A stretch of 37,227 bases of DNA from Shewanella indica (lineage in GTDB: Bacteria > Pseudomonadota > Gammaproteobacteria > Enterobacterales > Shewanellaceae). Location of the stretch: contig NZ_NIJK01000019.1 in the NCBI RefSeq assembly GCF_002836975.1, forward strand, positions 29,975 through 67,201. Reading direction: 5' to 3'. Position 1 is the stretch's first letter. The number at the start of each line of letters is the position of its first letter. Of this stretch, positions 29,926 through 37,227 are shown piece after piece. The position numbers were made by a program, and so were the translations under genes. A model generated the notes under the pieces. The model worked only from the letters and a program-made list of their open reading frames with translations. It made no database searches and was not told the DNA's origin.

Positions 29926-30622
29926 AGATGAAGTTGCCGTCTCACAATTGTTGGCTCAGTATTTACTGTTTCCCCAAACTCAAGACACTGTACGCCAGGG
30001 ACAGTATCAAGTTGTGGGTTGTGCCGGTAGCATAAAAGTTGCGACCGGTTTGTTAAAAGCATTACAACCTGACCTAATTTTATTGGATATTTATCTGCCG
30101 GATGGTTCTGGACTTGAGTTGTTACAACAAGTTCGTAAGCAAGGACTCAAAAGTGATGTGATGTTGATTACAGCAGCCAAGGAAGTCACCATTTTAGAAC
30201 AAGCCATGCAATTGGGAGTATGTGATTTTCTTGTTAAACCTTTAATGTTAAAGCGTTTAGACCAAGCACTTGCTCGCTTCGAAGCTCGCCAATACTGTCT
30301 CTCGGTAGCGGAAGAAGTAACCCAATCCATCGCAGACACTCTATTTGGGGGGGATAAGCAATCGAGTAATCAAGCATCGGTTCGTTTACCCAAAGGTGTG
30401 GATGCCTTGACTTTAGATAAAATCCGTTGCGTGTTTACAGAACATCCGAAACAAAGTTATACCGCACAACAAATGGGGGCGCTTGTCGGCATGAGTCGTT
30501 CAACTGCACGGCGTTATTTGGAATATATGCTGGCGATTGATGAGTTGATTGTTGATCAAAATTACGGGGCTATTGGCCGTCCGGAACGAAGTTATCGTTT
30601 TATCACCTTAAACAAAAGCTGA
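29900..30622 (+). CDS. CitB/DcuR-type response regulator
   Basis: The 240-residue protein has a receiver domain (1-125) with D10/E11, phospho-acceptor D63 (LLDIYLPDGSG), T91 and K113, then a CitB-family DNA-binding helix-turn-helix (about 183-235; TAQQMGALVGMSRSTARRYLEYML and GRPERSYRF). It should activate the upstream tctCBA genes on signal from the kinase. AAAGGA precedes ATG 29900, which lies inside the end of the kinase gene. No strong terminator follows. Confidence 0.93.
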   Translation: MAYSVIIVEDEVAVSQLLAQYLLFPQTQDTVRQGQYQVVGCAGSIKVATGLLKALQPDLILLDIYLPDGSGLELLQQVRKQGLKSDVMLITAAKEVTILEQAMQLGVCDFLVKPLMLKRLDQALARFEARQYCLSVAEEVTQSIADTLFGGDKQSSNQASVRLPKGVDALTLDKIRCVFTEHPKQSYTAQQMGALVGMSRSTARRYLEYMLAIDELIVDQNYGAIGRPERSYRFITLNKS

Positions 30623-30710
30623 TGCGATATGGCTAAGTGAGAGAATTATCTGTTCCAGGAACGGCGATTTTTGAATGAACCGCAACCACAAGGTCGTGTA
30701 CGCTGAGCTG

Positions 30711-30747
30711 TACTCAAATGCACTATGTCAAATAATGCATTTGAGTA
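30711..30747. repeat. 12-bp inverted repeat between the regulator gene and crr
   Basis: TACTCAAATGCA (30711-30722) and TGCATTTGAGTA (30736-30747) are perfect reverse complements with a 13-base loop. They lie between convergent genes, so a terminator role is possible, but neither side has a T-run. Confidence 0.6.
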
Positions 30748-30762
30748 TTATTGGGGATTATC

Positions 30763-31272
30763 TCAGACTTGAACCGTAAATATCACATCTTTGCCGGCGC
30801 TGACGCTACCCTGGCGTTTTTCCAGGTACTTTACGTCTTCCATATTAGCCAGCACCACAGGGGTGAGCAGGCTGTTGACCTGATCTTTGAGAAACTCGAG
30901 GTCAAACTCCAGTATAGGTTCGCCGGCTTTAACGTCTTGACCTTCCTGTGCCAAGCGTTTGAAGCCTTTGCCTCTGAGCTCTATGGTACCAACGCCGAAG
31001 TGAACAAACAGTTCCAACCCTTGGGGCGACTCTATGCTGAAGGCATGGTTGGTTTCAAAAATTTTGCCTATGGTACCGTCAATCGGCGCCAGCATAAATT
31101 GGCCTTTGGGTTCTATGGCAATGCCATCACCGACAATTTTTTCGGCGAAGACCACATCCGGGACTTTTTCAATGGCAACAATATCGCCACTGATAGGGGC
31201 ATAAACTTTAATACCGCCTTCTATGGTGGGCTGCCCCGATACCATGCGGCGGATCCGGCTTAAAAATCCCAT
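30763..31272 (-). CDS. crr: Glucose-specific PTS enzyme IIA
   Basis: The 169-residue protein matches E. coli Crr in length and sequence: ISGDIVAIEKVPDVVFAEKI, then NHAF (H76) and the phospho-acceptor H91 in LELFVHFG. It takes phosphate from HPr, passes it to sugar permeases and, unphosphorylated, controls non-PTS carriers and adenylate cyclase. It is the last gene of ptsH-ptsI-crr, 103 bp after ptsI, with AAAGGAC before the ATG. Confidence 0.97.
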   Translation of the reverse strand: MGFLSRIRRMVSGQPTIEGGIKVYAPISGDIVAIEKVPDVVFAEKIVGDGIAIEPKGQFMLAPIDGTIGKIFETNHAFSIESPQGLELFVHFGVGTIELRGKGFKRLAQEGQDVKAGEPILEFDLEFLKDQVNSLLTPVVLANMEDVKYLEKRQGSVSAGKDVIFTVQV

Positions 31273-31375
31273 GGGTTGTTTTGTCCTTTTTGTTTTTGGT
31301 TTCCGGTTAAACAGTCCCTCGACAACGTTCAGGTTGGGGAAGGGGATTTTTGCTTAGCATACTGAATTAACTGCC

Positions 31376-33079
31376 TTAATGACAGAGGGAGATCAAGGAT
31401 GTCAATTCAGACAATCGAGTGCAGGTGAGTGCTTTTTGGGCCTGCTTTGCAAATTGACTGAAGTTACCCTCGCACAGCGCCGCTTTTACTTCCAGCACAG
31501 AGCCGGGGTTGACCGACAACTCGTCCAGCCCCATGCCCATCAGTATTGGCGCAATGCGCGGATCGCCTGCCAGCTCTCCGCACAAAGAGACCCTGATGCC
31601 GGCCGCTTTGGCGTCTGCTATTGTCATGGCAATCAGCCTGAGGATCGCCGGTGAAAATGAGGGATAATCCCGGGTTAATTCAGGGTTGGTTCTGTCCGCC
31701 GCCATGGCATATTGCGTCAAGTCATTGGTCCCTATGCTGATAAAGTCCAGCTTTGGCAGCAGCGTTGGCAGGTTCATAACCGCGGCAGGGGTTTCCACCA
31801 CTATGCCGAGGCTGATGTCTCCATAGCCTTTCTCGGCCTCGCTGAGCTGCTGTTTGCAGTGCTCCAGCATATCCAGGACGGCATCCAACTCTTCAACCTG
31901 ATTAACCATGGGCAACATCAGCCGAACCGGGCCATGATTGGCGGCGCGCAACACGGCCCGTAGCTGTGTCTGCAGGATTTCAGGATGTTTAAGGGTGTAG
32001 CGCAGGCCGCGCATGCCAAGTGCTGGATTGTCTTCGATTGCCTGATCCAGGCAAGGCAGTTCCTTGTCAGCACCTATATCCAGTGTACGTATGGTAAAGG
32101 GCTGGCCATTGAGTAGCTGCAGGGCATCGCAATAGAGGTTGTACTGAGCCTTTTCATCTGGAATGCAACTGACATCCATCAGCATGAATTCGGTACGAAA
32201 CAGGCCTATTCCTTCTGCACCGACCTGGTGCAGGCGAGAGATCTCATTGAGGTTACCCACGTTGGCCATTAGGCTTATGCGTTTGCCGTCCCGGGTCTGG
32301 GTCTGTCTGTCCCGGTATTGCTCCAGCGCACTGCGTCTTGCCTGTTCTCGTTCAAATCTCTGCTTAAGCTCTGTGACTTCGGTTTGCTCAGGGCGAACAA
32401 ACAAGGCACCTTGGTTGGCATCCAGAATGAGTTGATCGCCGGCATTGATATTGCCTGCTTGATAGTTGCAGGAAAGCAGGGCGGGGATGCCGGCAGCACG
32501 GGCCAAGATAGCAGTGTGACTGGTGAGGCCACCGGTTTTCAGTATGATGCCTTTGATATGTTCAAGGGGCAATAGGGCAAATTCCGCCGGTGTCAGATCC
32601 TGGGCCAACAAGATGGAGTCATGCTTGAGTTTATCCAGGCCATCGGCATCGGCGCCGTTGATACTACTGATAAGTCGTCTGCCGAGGCAACGTACGTCCT
32701 GGGCCCGGTTTGCTAGATAAGGGTCTTCCAACGCTTCAAGTTCACTGGCCTGGTGGGCAAAGACCCGCTCTACTGCCGCGGTCGCCGAAAACTGCAGCCC
32801 ACTGATGGACTCGCGAATTTGTTGAACAAGTTCGGCATCTTCCAGCAACAGCAGATCGGCTTCCACCAATTGGAAGTTGTCTGAATCTTCGGTCAGTTTA
32901 TCCAGGCTGGTTTGTAACTGCTGGCACAAGCGCTGCAATGCCTGGGTGAGCTTATTCAGCTCTTGGGGGATTTTGGCAAGTGGCAGCAGGCGGTAGTCCA
33001 TGCTGTTGTCAAAGGGGTTGTAGACTACCGCTTCTCCGAAGGCGATACCCGATGAGACTGCAATTCCGGCGAGGCGCAT
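31376..33079 (-). CDS. ptsI: PTS enzyme I (phosphoenolpyruvate-protein phosphotransferase)
   Basis: The 567-residue protein has the HPr-binding helical part (about 25-140), the phospho-histidine H188 in GGLTSHTAILARAAGIP, and a PEP-binding barrel with EGIGLFRTEFML and LCGELAGDP. It moves phosphate from PEP to HPr. I chose ATG 33079 with AGAGGA upstream. An in-frame TTG at 33094 would overlap the ptsH stop region and spoil the ribosome site. It lies 11 bp after ptsH. Confidence 0.97.
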   Translation of the reverse strand: MRLAGIAVSSGIAFGEAVVYNPFDNSMDYRLLPLAKIPQELNKLTQALQRLCQQLQTSLDKLTEDSDNFQLVEADLLLLEDAELVQQIRESISGLQFSATAAVERVFAHQASELEALEDPYLANRAQDVRCLGRRLISSINGADADGLDKLKHDSILLAQDLTPAEFALLPLEHIKGIILKTGGLTSHTAILARAAGIPALLSCNYQAGNINAGDQLILDANQGALFVRPEQTEVTELKQRFEREQARRSALEQYRDRQTQTRDGKRISLMANVGNLNEISRLHQVGAEGIGLFRTEFMLMDVSCIPDEKAQYNLYCDALQLLNGQPFTIRTLDIGADKELPCLDQAIEDNPALGMRGLRYTLKHPEILQTQLRAVLRAANHGPVRLMLPMVNQVEELDAVLDMLEHCKQQLSEAEKGYGDISLGIVVETPAAVMNLPTLLPKLDFISIGTNDLTQYAMAADRTNPELTRDYPSFSPAILRLIAMTIADAKAAGIRVSLCGELAGDPRIAPILMGMGLDELSVNPGSVLEVKAALCEGNFSQFAKQAQKALTCTRLSELTSLISLCH

Positions 33080-33090
33080 CTGTGTTCCTC

Positions 33091-33348
33091 TCAACTTAAG
33101 GTGATCAACAGTTCCGACACCCGTTCAACGGCTTCGCGAGCTTGTTCACCTTCGGCAAATACTCTGACAGACACGCCTTGATAGAGCCCCAGTGTCTGCA
33201 ACTTGAACAGACTCTTGGCACTGGCTTGTTTGCCCTGGCACTCAACCACCACATCACAATCGTACTGTTTCGCCTCTTTTACCAGCAGTGCGGCAGGGCG
33301 GGTATGGATCCCGTGTTTGGCGGTAATAGTGACGGTTTTTTCGTACAT
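33091..33348 (-). CDS. ptsH: PTS phosphocarrier HPr
   Basis: The 85-residue protein has the phospho-histidine H15 in KHGIHTRPAA and a serine at 46 (AKSLFKL), the standard HPr layout and length. It relays phosphate from enzyme I to sugar-specific IIA proteins. It is the first gene of ptsH-ptsI-crr. A HexR-like sequence lies about 17 bp upstream. The ACT-domain gene ends 80 bp upstream on the same strand. Confidence 0.97.
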   Translation of the reverse strand: MYEKTVTITAKHGIHTRPAALLVKEAKQYDCDVVVECQGKQASAKSLFKLQTLGLYQGVSVRVFAEGEQAREAVERVSELLITLS

Positions 33349-33364
33349 AGACTTCTTTGACTCA

Positions 33365-33379
33365 TGTAATTAACTGAAT
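33365..33379. promoter_or_regulatory. Possible HexR-like half-site upstream of ptsH
   Basis: TGTAATTAACTGAAT matches the first nine bases of the remembered HexR palindrome exactly, but the right half is degenerate (11 of 15 overall). It is only a suggestion. Confidence 0.25.
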
Positions 33380-33427
33380 AATATCCGGTAACGGCTGACG
33401 TTTTGCAATACTCCGGCGACCAAGCCG

Positions 33428-33811
33428 TCAATTGCCATATTCAATAACCTGATATTGCTGCTTTCTGAGGGCGCGAATGGCGGTATCCAACTTATCTTTC
33501 GTCAGCAGTATATAGTCGGTATCGAAGGTTGAAACAGTAAAAATACTCACATGGGCATCGGCGAGAGTAGCAGAGACTCTGGCCATGATACCCGTCATTG
33601 AAAAGCCGAGCGGCCCTAAAAGCTCAAGACAACGCCAGTCTTCTTCCTGCTCCAGGCTATCGAGCTCCAGTTTACAATCGACGACTACCGACAGTTCCTC
33701 GCGGGTTTTGGCGATAAAAAACAGCGGCTGGCTCAGTACCTCGGCCGGAACCTGGGTATCTGAGCTGAAACTGTGGATAGTGAATAGCTGCGGATAGACC
33801 GCCAATGTCAT
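33428..33811 (-). CDS. ACT-domain protein
   Basis: The protein of about 127 residues has two ACT-like halves. The second (about 68-120: CLELLGPLGFSMTGIMARVSATLADAHVSIFTVSTFDTDYILL) is a clear ACT domain of the small-molecule-sensing kind. Such proteins often bind amino acids, and none of the catalytic domains usually fused to ACT is present. The start is uncertain: ATG 33811 is chosen, while a TTG at 33823 is possible and lies closer to an AGAGG. It lies upstream of ptsH on the same strand, and co-transcription is possible. Confidence 0.75.
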   Translation of the reverse strand: MTLAVYPQLFTIHSFSSDTQVPAEVLSQPLFFIAKTREELSVVVDCKLELDSLEQEEDWRCLELLGPLGFSMTGIMARVSATLADAHVSIFTVSTFDTDYILLTKDKLDTAIRALRKQQYQVIEYGN

Positions 33812-33928
33812 GCGCAAAGCCAATACCTCTTTTCTCGCCCGGGCGACTTATGGGCGCCGCTGCGGTATCACCTGCCGGGTACGGCAAACTCCGGGAAGGT
33901 AGAAAAAGTCCCATGTGTGCTCTGCGTC

Positions 33929-34018
33929 GGCTTACAGGCCTGGATGTAAGGCGTGGTTCGCAGCAAATGGTCCTAGTCCTTTGCAAGAAGCAGAACACAG
34001 CGGGCAGGCCTGTAAGCC
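33929..34018. repeat. 14-bp inverted repeat pair
   Basis: GGCTTACAGGCCTG (33929-33942) and CAGGCCTGTAAGCC (34005-34018) are perfect reverse complements, 62 bp apart. Confidence 0.85.
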
Positions 34019-34036
34019 ACGCCCTTGGGGGCTTTC

Positions 34037-34152
34037 ACAGCAACCGGCTCTCTCTTTATCCAACTTCGACAGGCCCCGGCATGCCTTCAGTCAGATGTCT
34101 TGAACGCCAATTGCTGTGCAAACCAGAGTGCCACGAGGACCTTTCTTAGTTT
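34037..34152 (+). repeat. Dispersed repeat, copy 2
   Basis: From AACCGGCTCTCT (34042) to GAGGAC (34140) this matches 24311-24424 in the same orientation, with about 15 bases fewer. The two copies lie about 9.7 kb apart. Confidence 0.8.
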
Positions 34153-34165
34153 ATCACAATAAGAA

Positions 34166-34189
34166 AGGGGCAGAATACGTTCTGCCCCT
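34166..34189 (-). terminator. Terminator of the chemotaxis receptor gene
   Basis: AGGGGCAGAA (34166-34175) pairs with TTCTGCCCCT (34180-34189) around a 4-base loop, 8 bp after the receptor stop. The minus strand continues with TTTCTTA. Confidence 0.85.
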
Positions 34190-34196
34190 CGAGATG

Positions 34197-35831
34197 TTAG
34201 ATCTTGAATTGCCCCAGAGTGCGGCGCATGTTCTGGCTGATTTGCTCAAGCGACATTGCCGCGCTTTGGTTGCTGGCATTGGCTTGCACTGAAACTTGAG
34301 TCAGCTCGGAAATGGTGCTGACATTGCGATTGATCTCTTCGGTCACCAAAGATTGCTCTTCGGTAGCGCTAGCGAGTTGGGTATTCATATCGCTTATCTG
34401 TGCTACCAGGGAAAGGATTTGATCCATGGCAGAGCCTGCCGCTTCGGCTTGTTTTTGCAGCTCGGAGGATTGGCTCTGTGTTTGGCTGTTACTCTCCATA
34501 ACTGCGCTGACACCGGATTGAATTTCACTGATCAGCTTGTGAATTTCGTTGGTGGAGTCCTGAGTGCGGTTGGCAAGGGCGCGCACTTCATCGGCCACTA
34601 CTGCAAAGCCGCGGCCGTGAGTACCGGCGCGGGCGGCTTCGATGGCGGCGTTGAGTGCCAAAAGGTTGGTTTGTTCGGCAATGGTACGGATCACATCGAG
34701 AATGCCGCCAATTCTGCCTGAAGCCTGACCCAGGGTTTCGGTAAGGTTTTCTGCGGCCTGCAGTTCGCGCACCAGCTCCTGGCAGTTTGCCAGTGTCGCA
34801 TCCATGGTCTCTTTACCGCTGAGGGCTTGTTGTTTGACGCTGGAAGCGGCATCGGCAGCCTGCTGAGTATTGTTGGCCATCTCCTGGGTGGTTGCCAGCA
34901 TCTGATTCACGGCGGTGGCCACGCTGGCGGTTTCCCTGTGGATGTTATCGGCGCTGTGGTTGGACTCTTTGACTGCGACTGTCAGGTGCTCGGCGTCCTC
35001 GCCCAGCGATGCACCAAGTGGCTGCAATTCGCTGACGGTTCTACCTATCTTCTCTACAAAACTGTTAAAGGCACGGGCGAGTGCTGCTACTTCATCACGG
35101 CCTTGACCTTCGAGCCTTTTACTGAGATCGCCTTCACCTTGGGCAATATCCTCCATTGCGGCGATGGCGGTCTTGAGTGGCGCGGTAATGGATTGATTGA
35201 GCACCAGAAAGAAGATGAAAATCGGCGCTGAAATCAACATCATAATGATCAGATAATCGATTGAGACTGACTTCATTGTGGCGTTGACATCGCTGATATA
35301 TGTGCCGGTGAGCAGAGTCCAGCCCCAATCTTTGTCATATCTGGATTCGGTGAGCTTTTCTTCGCTATTACCACTGGCTGGGTTGCGGATCTCATAGCTG
35401 AGTTTGCCTGTGCCATTGACCTTGGCTTGTTGTTGTAGCTGGGCCAGCGGATTGCTGCCATCCTTGATACGATAATCGGCAATGGCTTGGCCCACCAGCG
35501 ACGGCTCAGCGCCGTGGGCGATGATTTTTCCCTGATCTGAGAGCAGAATAAAGTAACCTTCACGGCCATAACGCATCTGGCCCACCAAGGCAGCTGACTC
35601 TTGTTGAGCCTCTTCGAGAGTCAGTTTACCCGCCTGTGTCTGAGTGCGATGTGCGGCAACTACAGACAGGGCCGTGTTCAGTTGGGCATCATTTTGCAGC
35701 CATTTTTGAGTTATCAGATTATCATACTGTTCTTTGATGGAAAAACTGGCGAAACACAGGGTGCCTATCGCGGCCAGAACCAACATAAGGATAAGGCGCT
35801 GAAGAATGGTGAGCTTCCTGAGTAATGCCAT
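34197..35831 (-). CDS. Methyl-accepting chemotaxis protein
   Basis: The 544-residue protein has a first membrane segment (about 11-31), a periplasmic single-Cache domain (about 35-190; [30 protein letters not shown]), a second membrane segment (about 195-216) and a HAMP domain. The long coiled-coil signalling domain has the conserved hairpin tip (about 385-425; [33 protein letters not shown]). It reports ligand binding to CheA/CheW. The ligand is unknown; Cache domains often bind small acids or amines. AAAGGAG precedes ATG 35831. It is divergent from the DUF3334 gene. Confidence 0.95.
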   Translation of the reverse strand: MALLRKLTILQRLILMLVLAAIGTLCFASFSIKEQYDNLITQKWLQNDAQLNTALSVVAAHRTQTQAGKLTLEEAQQESAALVGQMRYGREGYFILLSDQGKIIAHGAEPSLVGQAIADYRIKDGSNPLAQLQQQAKVNGTGKLSYEIRNPASGNSEEKLTESRYDKDWGWTLLTGTYISDVNATMKSVSIDYLIIMMLISAPIFIFFLVLNQSITAPLKTAIAAMEDIAQGEGDLSKRLEGQGRDEVAALARAFNSFVEKIGRTVSELQPLGASLGEDAEHLTVAVKESNHSADNIHRETASVATAVNQMLATTQEMANNTQQAADAASSVKQQALSGKETMDATLANCQELVRELQAAENLTETLGQASGRIGGILDVIRTIAEQTNLLALNAAIEAARAGTHGRGFAVVADEVRALANRTQDSTNEIHKLISEIQSGVSAVMESNSQTQSQSSELQKQAEAAGSAMDQILSLVAQISDMNTQLASATEEQSLVTEEINRNVSTISELTQVSVQANASNQSAAMSLEQISQNMRRTLGQFKI

Positions 35832-36145
35832 TTTGTACTCCTTTGTTATTTCTTATTAGGTAGTTGGCAGCGACTATAACGCGATGGAAAAACCAAGTGA
35901 AACCTTTTTACCTTGTGTGTATTGCTTTGTTGATCGGGCTCATTGTTCAGCTTATATCAAGCCTAAAAAGAGCTCCTTGCTTCGCTGCTCTCAATGCTGC
36001 ACAGAGGATATCGGCTCAAATATCAGAAGCTTAAGCCGTGCTAAGTCACTTTAGTTAACCTTGTGGGCTAATTAATTGTTTTTATTTTGATTTTTTTGCC
36101 TGAAGGGCTCAAGATTAACCCTATGTCTATTATTGGTCTCTTTTC
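35832..36145. other. Divergent intergenic region
   Basis: This 314-bp AT-rich gap holds the promoters for the receptor (minus) and DUF3334 (plus) genes. Nothing else is identified. Confidence 0.5.
35873..35902 (-). promoter_or_regulatory. Possible promoter of the chemotaxis receptor gene
   Basis: On the minus strand TTTCAC (35897-35902) and TATAGT (35873-35878) are 18 bp apart, about 40 bp before the start codon. A sigma-28 promoter, common for such genes, is not evident. Confidence 0.35.
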
Positions 36146-36844
36146 ATGAATACACCTCAAGTCATTAGTTCAGACGATATTTTACTGAAGCTTTGCCATT
36201 CTGTGACCCATGTCTTATCAGCCACTACAGCAAGTTCTTTGTCTCATGCTGGAGTCGTACAGCGTATTACCCGCACTCGGCTTAAGCCGGATCTCGGTTG
36301 TTTCTCTATCTTTGATGGCGGTTTTTCCGGCCTGGTGGTGATCAACTTTTCAGCGGCCGCCGCGTTGGAAATCTATCGCCGCTACATGCTGCATATGGGC
36401 ATGCCGGAGGAAGAGTTAGCTTTCTCCCATACCTCAGATGAGGTGGGTGATGTAATGGGTGAGTTGATGAATCAGATGCTGGGGGATTTTATCGGCAAGG
36501 TATCCAAGGAGCTGCAAACTTCTATTAGCCAAAGCCAGCCAAAGATGCTGACTATAAACAAGGAACTGACGATATCGATTGATGCCAACTTGGACGAGCC
36601 CATTGCTCGTAGAGTGTCCTTCAAAACAGAAAATAACCATATATTTTATCTTGAATTTGCTATGGACAAGACAGAGTTTATTCGTCTGGCAGAGTTTGAA
36701 ACCGATGAAGAATTTGATCCTGATCTGCTACTGGCTCGCCATGGCAGTCAACAGTCACAGAGTAAAGCTCCTGAATCTCCTTGGGTGAAAGCAGCAAATG
36801 TTGATGATGACACTGATGATCTGTTCAAAGAGTTGGGAATTTGA
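36146..36844 (+). CDS. DUF3334 protein with CheC/CheX-type phosphatase signature
   Basis: The 232-residue protein belongs, by its sequence, to DUF3334 of Shewanella and Vibrio-type bacteria. Residues 54-66 (SIFDGGFSGLVVI) and the helix TSDEVGDVMGELMNQMLGDF (97-115) resemble the CheC/CheX/FliN fold. D102, E106, N109 and P132 fit exactly the known phosphatase pattern D/S-x3-E-x2-N-x22-P. I infer a phosphatase for a CheY-like receiver. The C-terminus ends in an acidic tail (DDDTDDLFKELGI). It is divergent from a chemotaxis receptor. No clear ribosome site is seen before ATG 36146. Confidence 0.85.
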   Translation: MNTPQVISSDDILLKLCHSVTHVLSATTASSLSHAGVVQRITRTRLKPDLGCFSIFDGGFSGLVVINFSAAAALEIYRRYMLHMGMPEEELAFSHTSDEVGDVMGELMNQMLGDFIGKVSKELQTSISQSQPKMLTINKELTISIDANLDEPIARRVSFKTENNHIFYLEFAMDKTEFIRLAEFETDEEFDPDLLLARHGSQQSQSKAPESPWVKAANVDDDTDDLFKELGI

Positions 36845-36883
36845 CCCCCGGAGGTGACGGTGGTTTTGTTCATTTCAGCATGT

Positions 36884-36912
36884 CGGGGAATCGATTCGAA
36901 ATAGCTTCCCCG
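36884..36912. repeat. 7-bp inverted repeat upstream of the IS fragment
   Basis: CGGGGAA (36884-36890) and TTCCCCG (36906-36912) are reverse complements, close to the broken 5' edge of the transposase remnant. Confidence 0.4.
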
Positions 36913-36921
36913 GCCCCTACT

Positions 36922-37137
36922 TACCAATTTGTGGAAAGTCTGAATGGCAAATTCCGAAATGAATCTCTGAACCAGCACTGGTTCAGAACCTTGGACGGGG
37001 CTTGATACTAAATCGAGCTATGGCGTGAACACTACGACCATGTTCGCCCTCATAGTTCACCGAACTATATGCCGCCTGTTGCGTATGCCAAGCAGCATAA
37101 GCTGGAAAATCTCATCAAGAGATTGGTATTAATTTAG
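36922..37137 (+). pseudogene. IS3-family transposase (OrfB) remnant
   Basis: In one frame the sequence reads FVESLNGKFRNESLNQHWF, then two stop codons around residues 28-30, then IELWREHYDHVRPHSSPNYM and PPVAYAKQ, the C-terminal end of an IS3-type integrase-core transposase. The WREHY.H.RPHS motif is diagnostic. The 5' part is missing and the two in-frame stops make it inactive. It marks an old insertion downstream of the DUF3334 gene. The 90 bp beyond it contain nothing I can identify. Confidence 0.85.
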
Positions 37138-37227
37138 GGGAAAGGCTGAGCCCGACGAGCTACCATGCTGCTCCATCCCGCGTCCGATTTGTACTAATCA
37201 GTTTGAATTCATAATTAAGGAATTAGA

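Larger units (their letters stand above)
33824..34196. repeat. Repeat-like element with inverted boxes, 3' part a second copy of the 24.3-kb repeat
   Basis: This gap of about 370 bp has no gene I accept. It contains a perfect 14-bp inverted pair (33929-33942 with 34005-34018), two further inverted box pairs, and at 34037-34152 the dispersed repeat, then a terminator at 34166. A 114-codon frame across it (33805-34149) is Arg/Cys/Pro-rich and probably not translated. Confidence 0.6.

Noticed and set aside
24600..30622. Possible integrated phage or integrative element
   Set aside because: No integrase, tRNA target or attachment-site duplication is seen; only composition and repeats suggest gain.
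33805..34149. 114-codon plus-strand frame over the repeat-like element
   Set aside because: It is Arg/Cys/Pro-rich, contains the dispersed repeat, has no domain, and overlaps the ACT-gene start. More likely a chance frame in repetitive DNA.

Overview
The window reads as chromosomal DNA of a gammaproteobacterium, almost certainly a Shewanella of the higher-GC kind. The strongest pointers are the 8-amino-Kdo lipid A gene set (kdnA-kdnB-kdsB), the psrA-fadE pair, the hexR/pykA/zwf-pgl-edd-eda block and a DUF2897 small membrane protein. It contains no rRNA, tRNA, CRISPR array or intact mobile element that I can support.

Layout. 1-5.1 kb holds housekeeping and small hypothetical genes: the 5' end of sbcB, an unknown gene, rlmA, a CspA-type cold-shock gene with a long leader, a membrane protein, a SnoaL/NTF2-like exported protein and smrA. 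5.1-8.1 kb holds psrA-fadE (fatty-acid regulator plus acyl-CoA dehydrogenase), with a palindrome over the psrA promoter. 8.3-15.8 kb is a carbon-metabolism block. pykA and hexR lie on the minus strand. The Entner-Doudoroff operon zwf-pgl-edd-eda lies on the plus strand. HexR-like palindromes sit upstream of pykA and in the hexR-zwf gap. 16.0-16.7 kb holds two small unknown envelope genes. 16.8-20.1 kb (minus) holds kdnA-kdnB-kdsB-DUF2897, which make CMP-8-amino-Kdo for lipopolysaccharide. 20.3-24.2 kb (minus) holds a beta-carbonic anhydrase, an alpha/beta hydrolase, and a tight yffB-dapE-M15 peptidase operon.

24.6-30.6 kb looks like an accessory insert. It is visibly more AT-rich and encodes a complete tripartite tricarboxylate transporter (TctC-TctB-TctA) followed directly by a CitA/DcuS-type sensor kinase and its CitB/DcuR-type regulator. 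30.8-33.8 kb (minus) returns to core genes: an ACT-domain protein, then ptsH-ptsI-crr. A repeat-like element lies at about 33.85-34.15 kb, and a second partial copy of its 3' part lies at 24.3 kb. The two copies are direct repeats bracketing the transporter and PTS genes. 34.2-36.8 kb holds a methyl-accepting chemotaxis protein divergent from a DUF3334 protein that carries an exact CheC/CheX-type phosphatase signature. The window ends in a decayed IS3-family transposase fragment.

Together the genes link sugar uptake signalling (PTS), sugar catabolism (Entner-Doudoroff, pyruvate kinase, HexR), fatty-acid oxidation (PsrA/FadE), organic-acid uptake (Tct plus two-component system) and envelope synthesis (8-amino-Kdo, DapE). 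The most notable items are the DUF3334 phosphatase signature, the Tct/CitAB-type pairing, the paired repeat with its oddly ordered inverted boxes, and the set of HexR-like sites.
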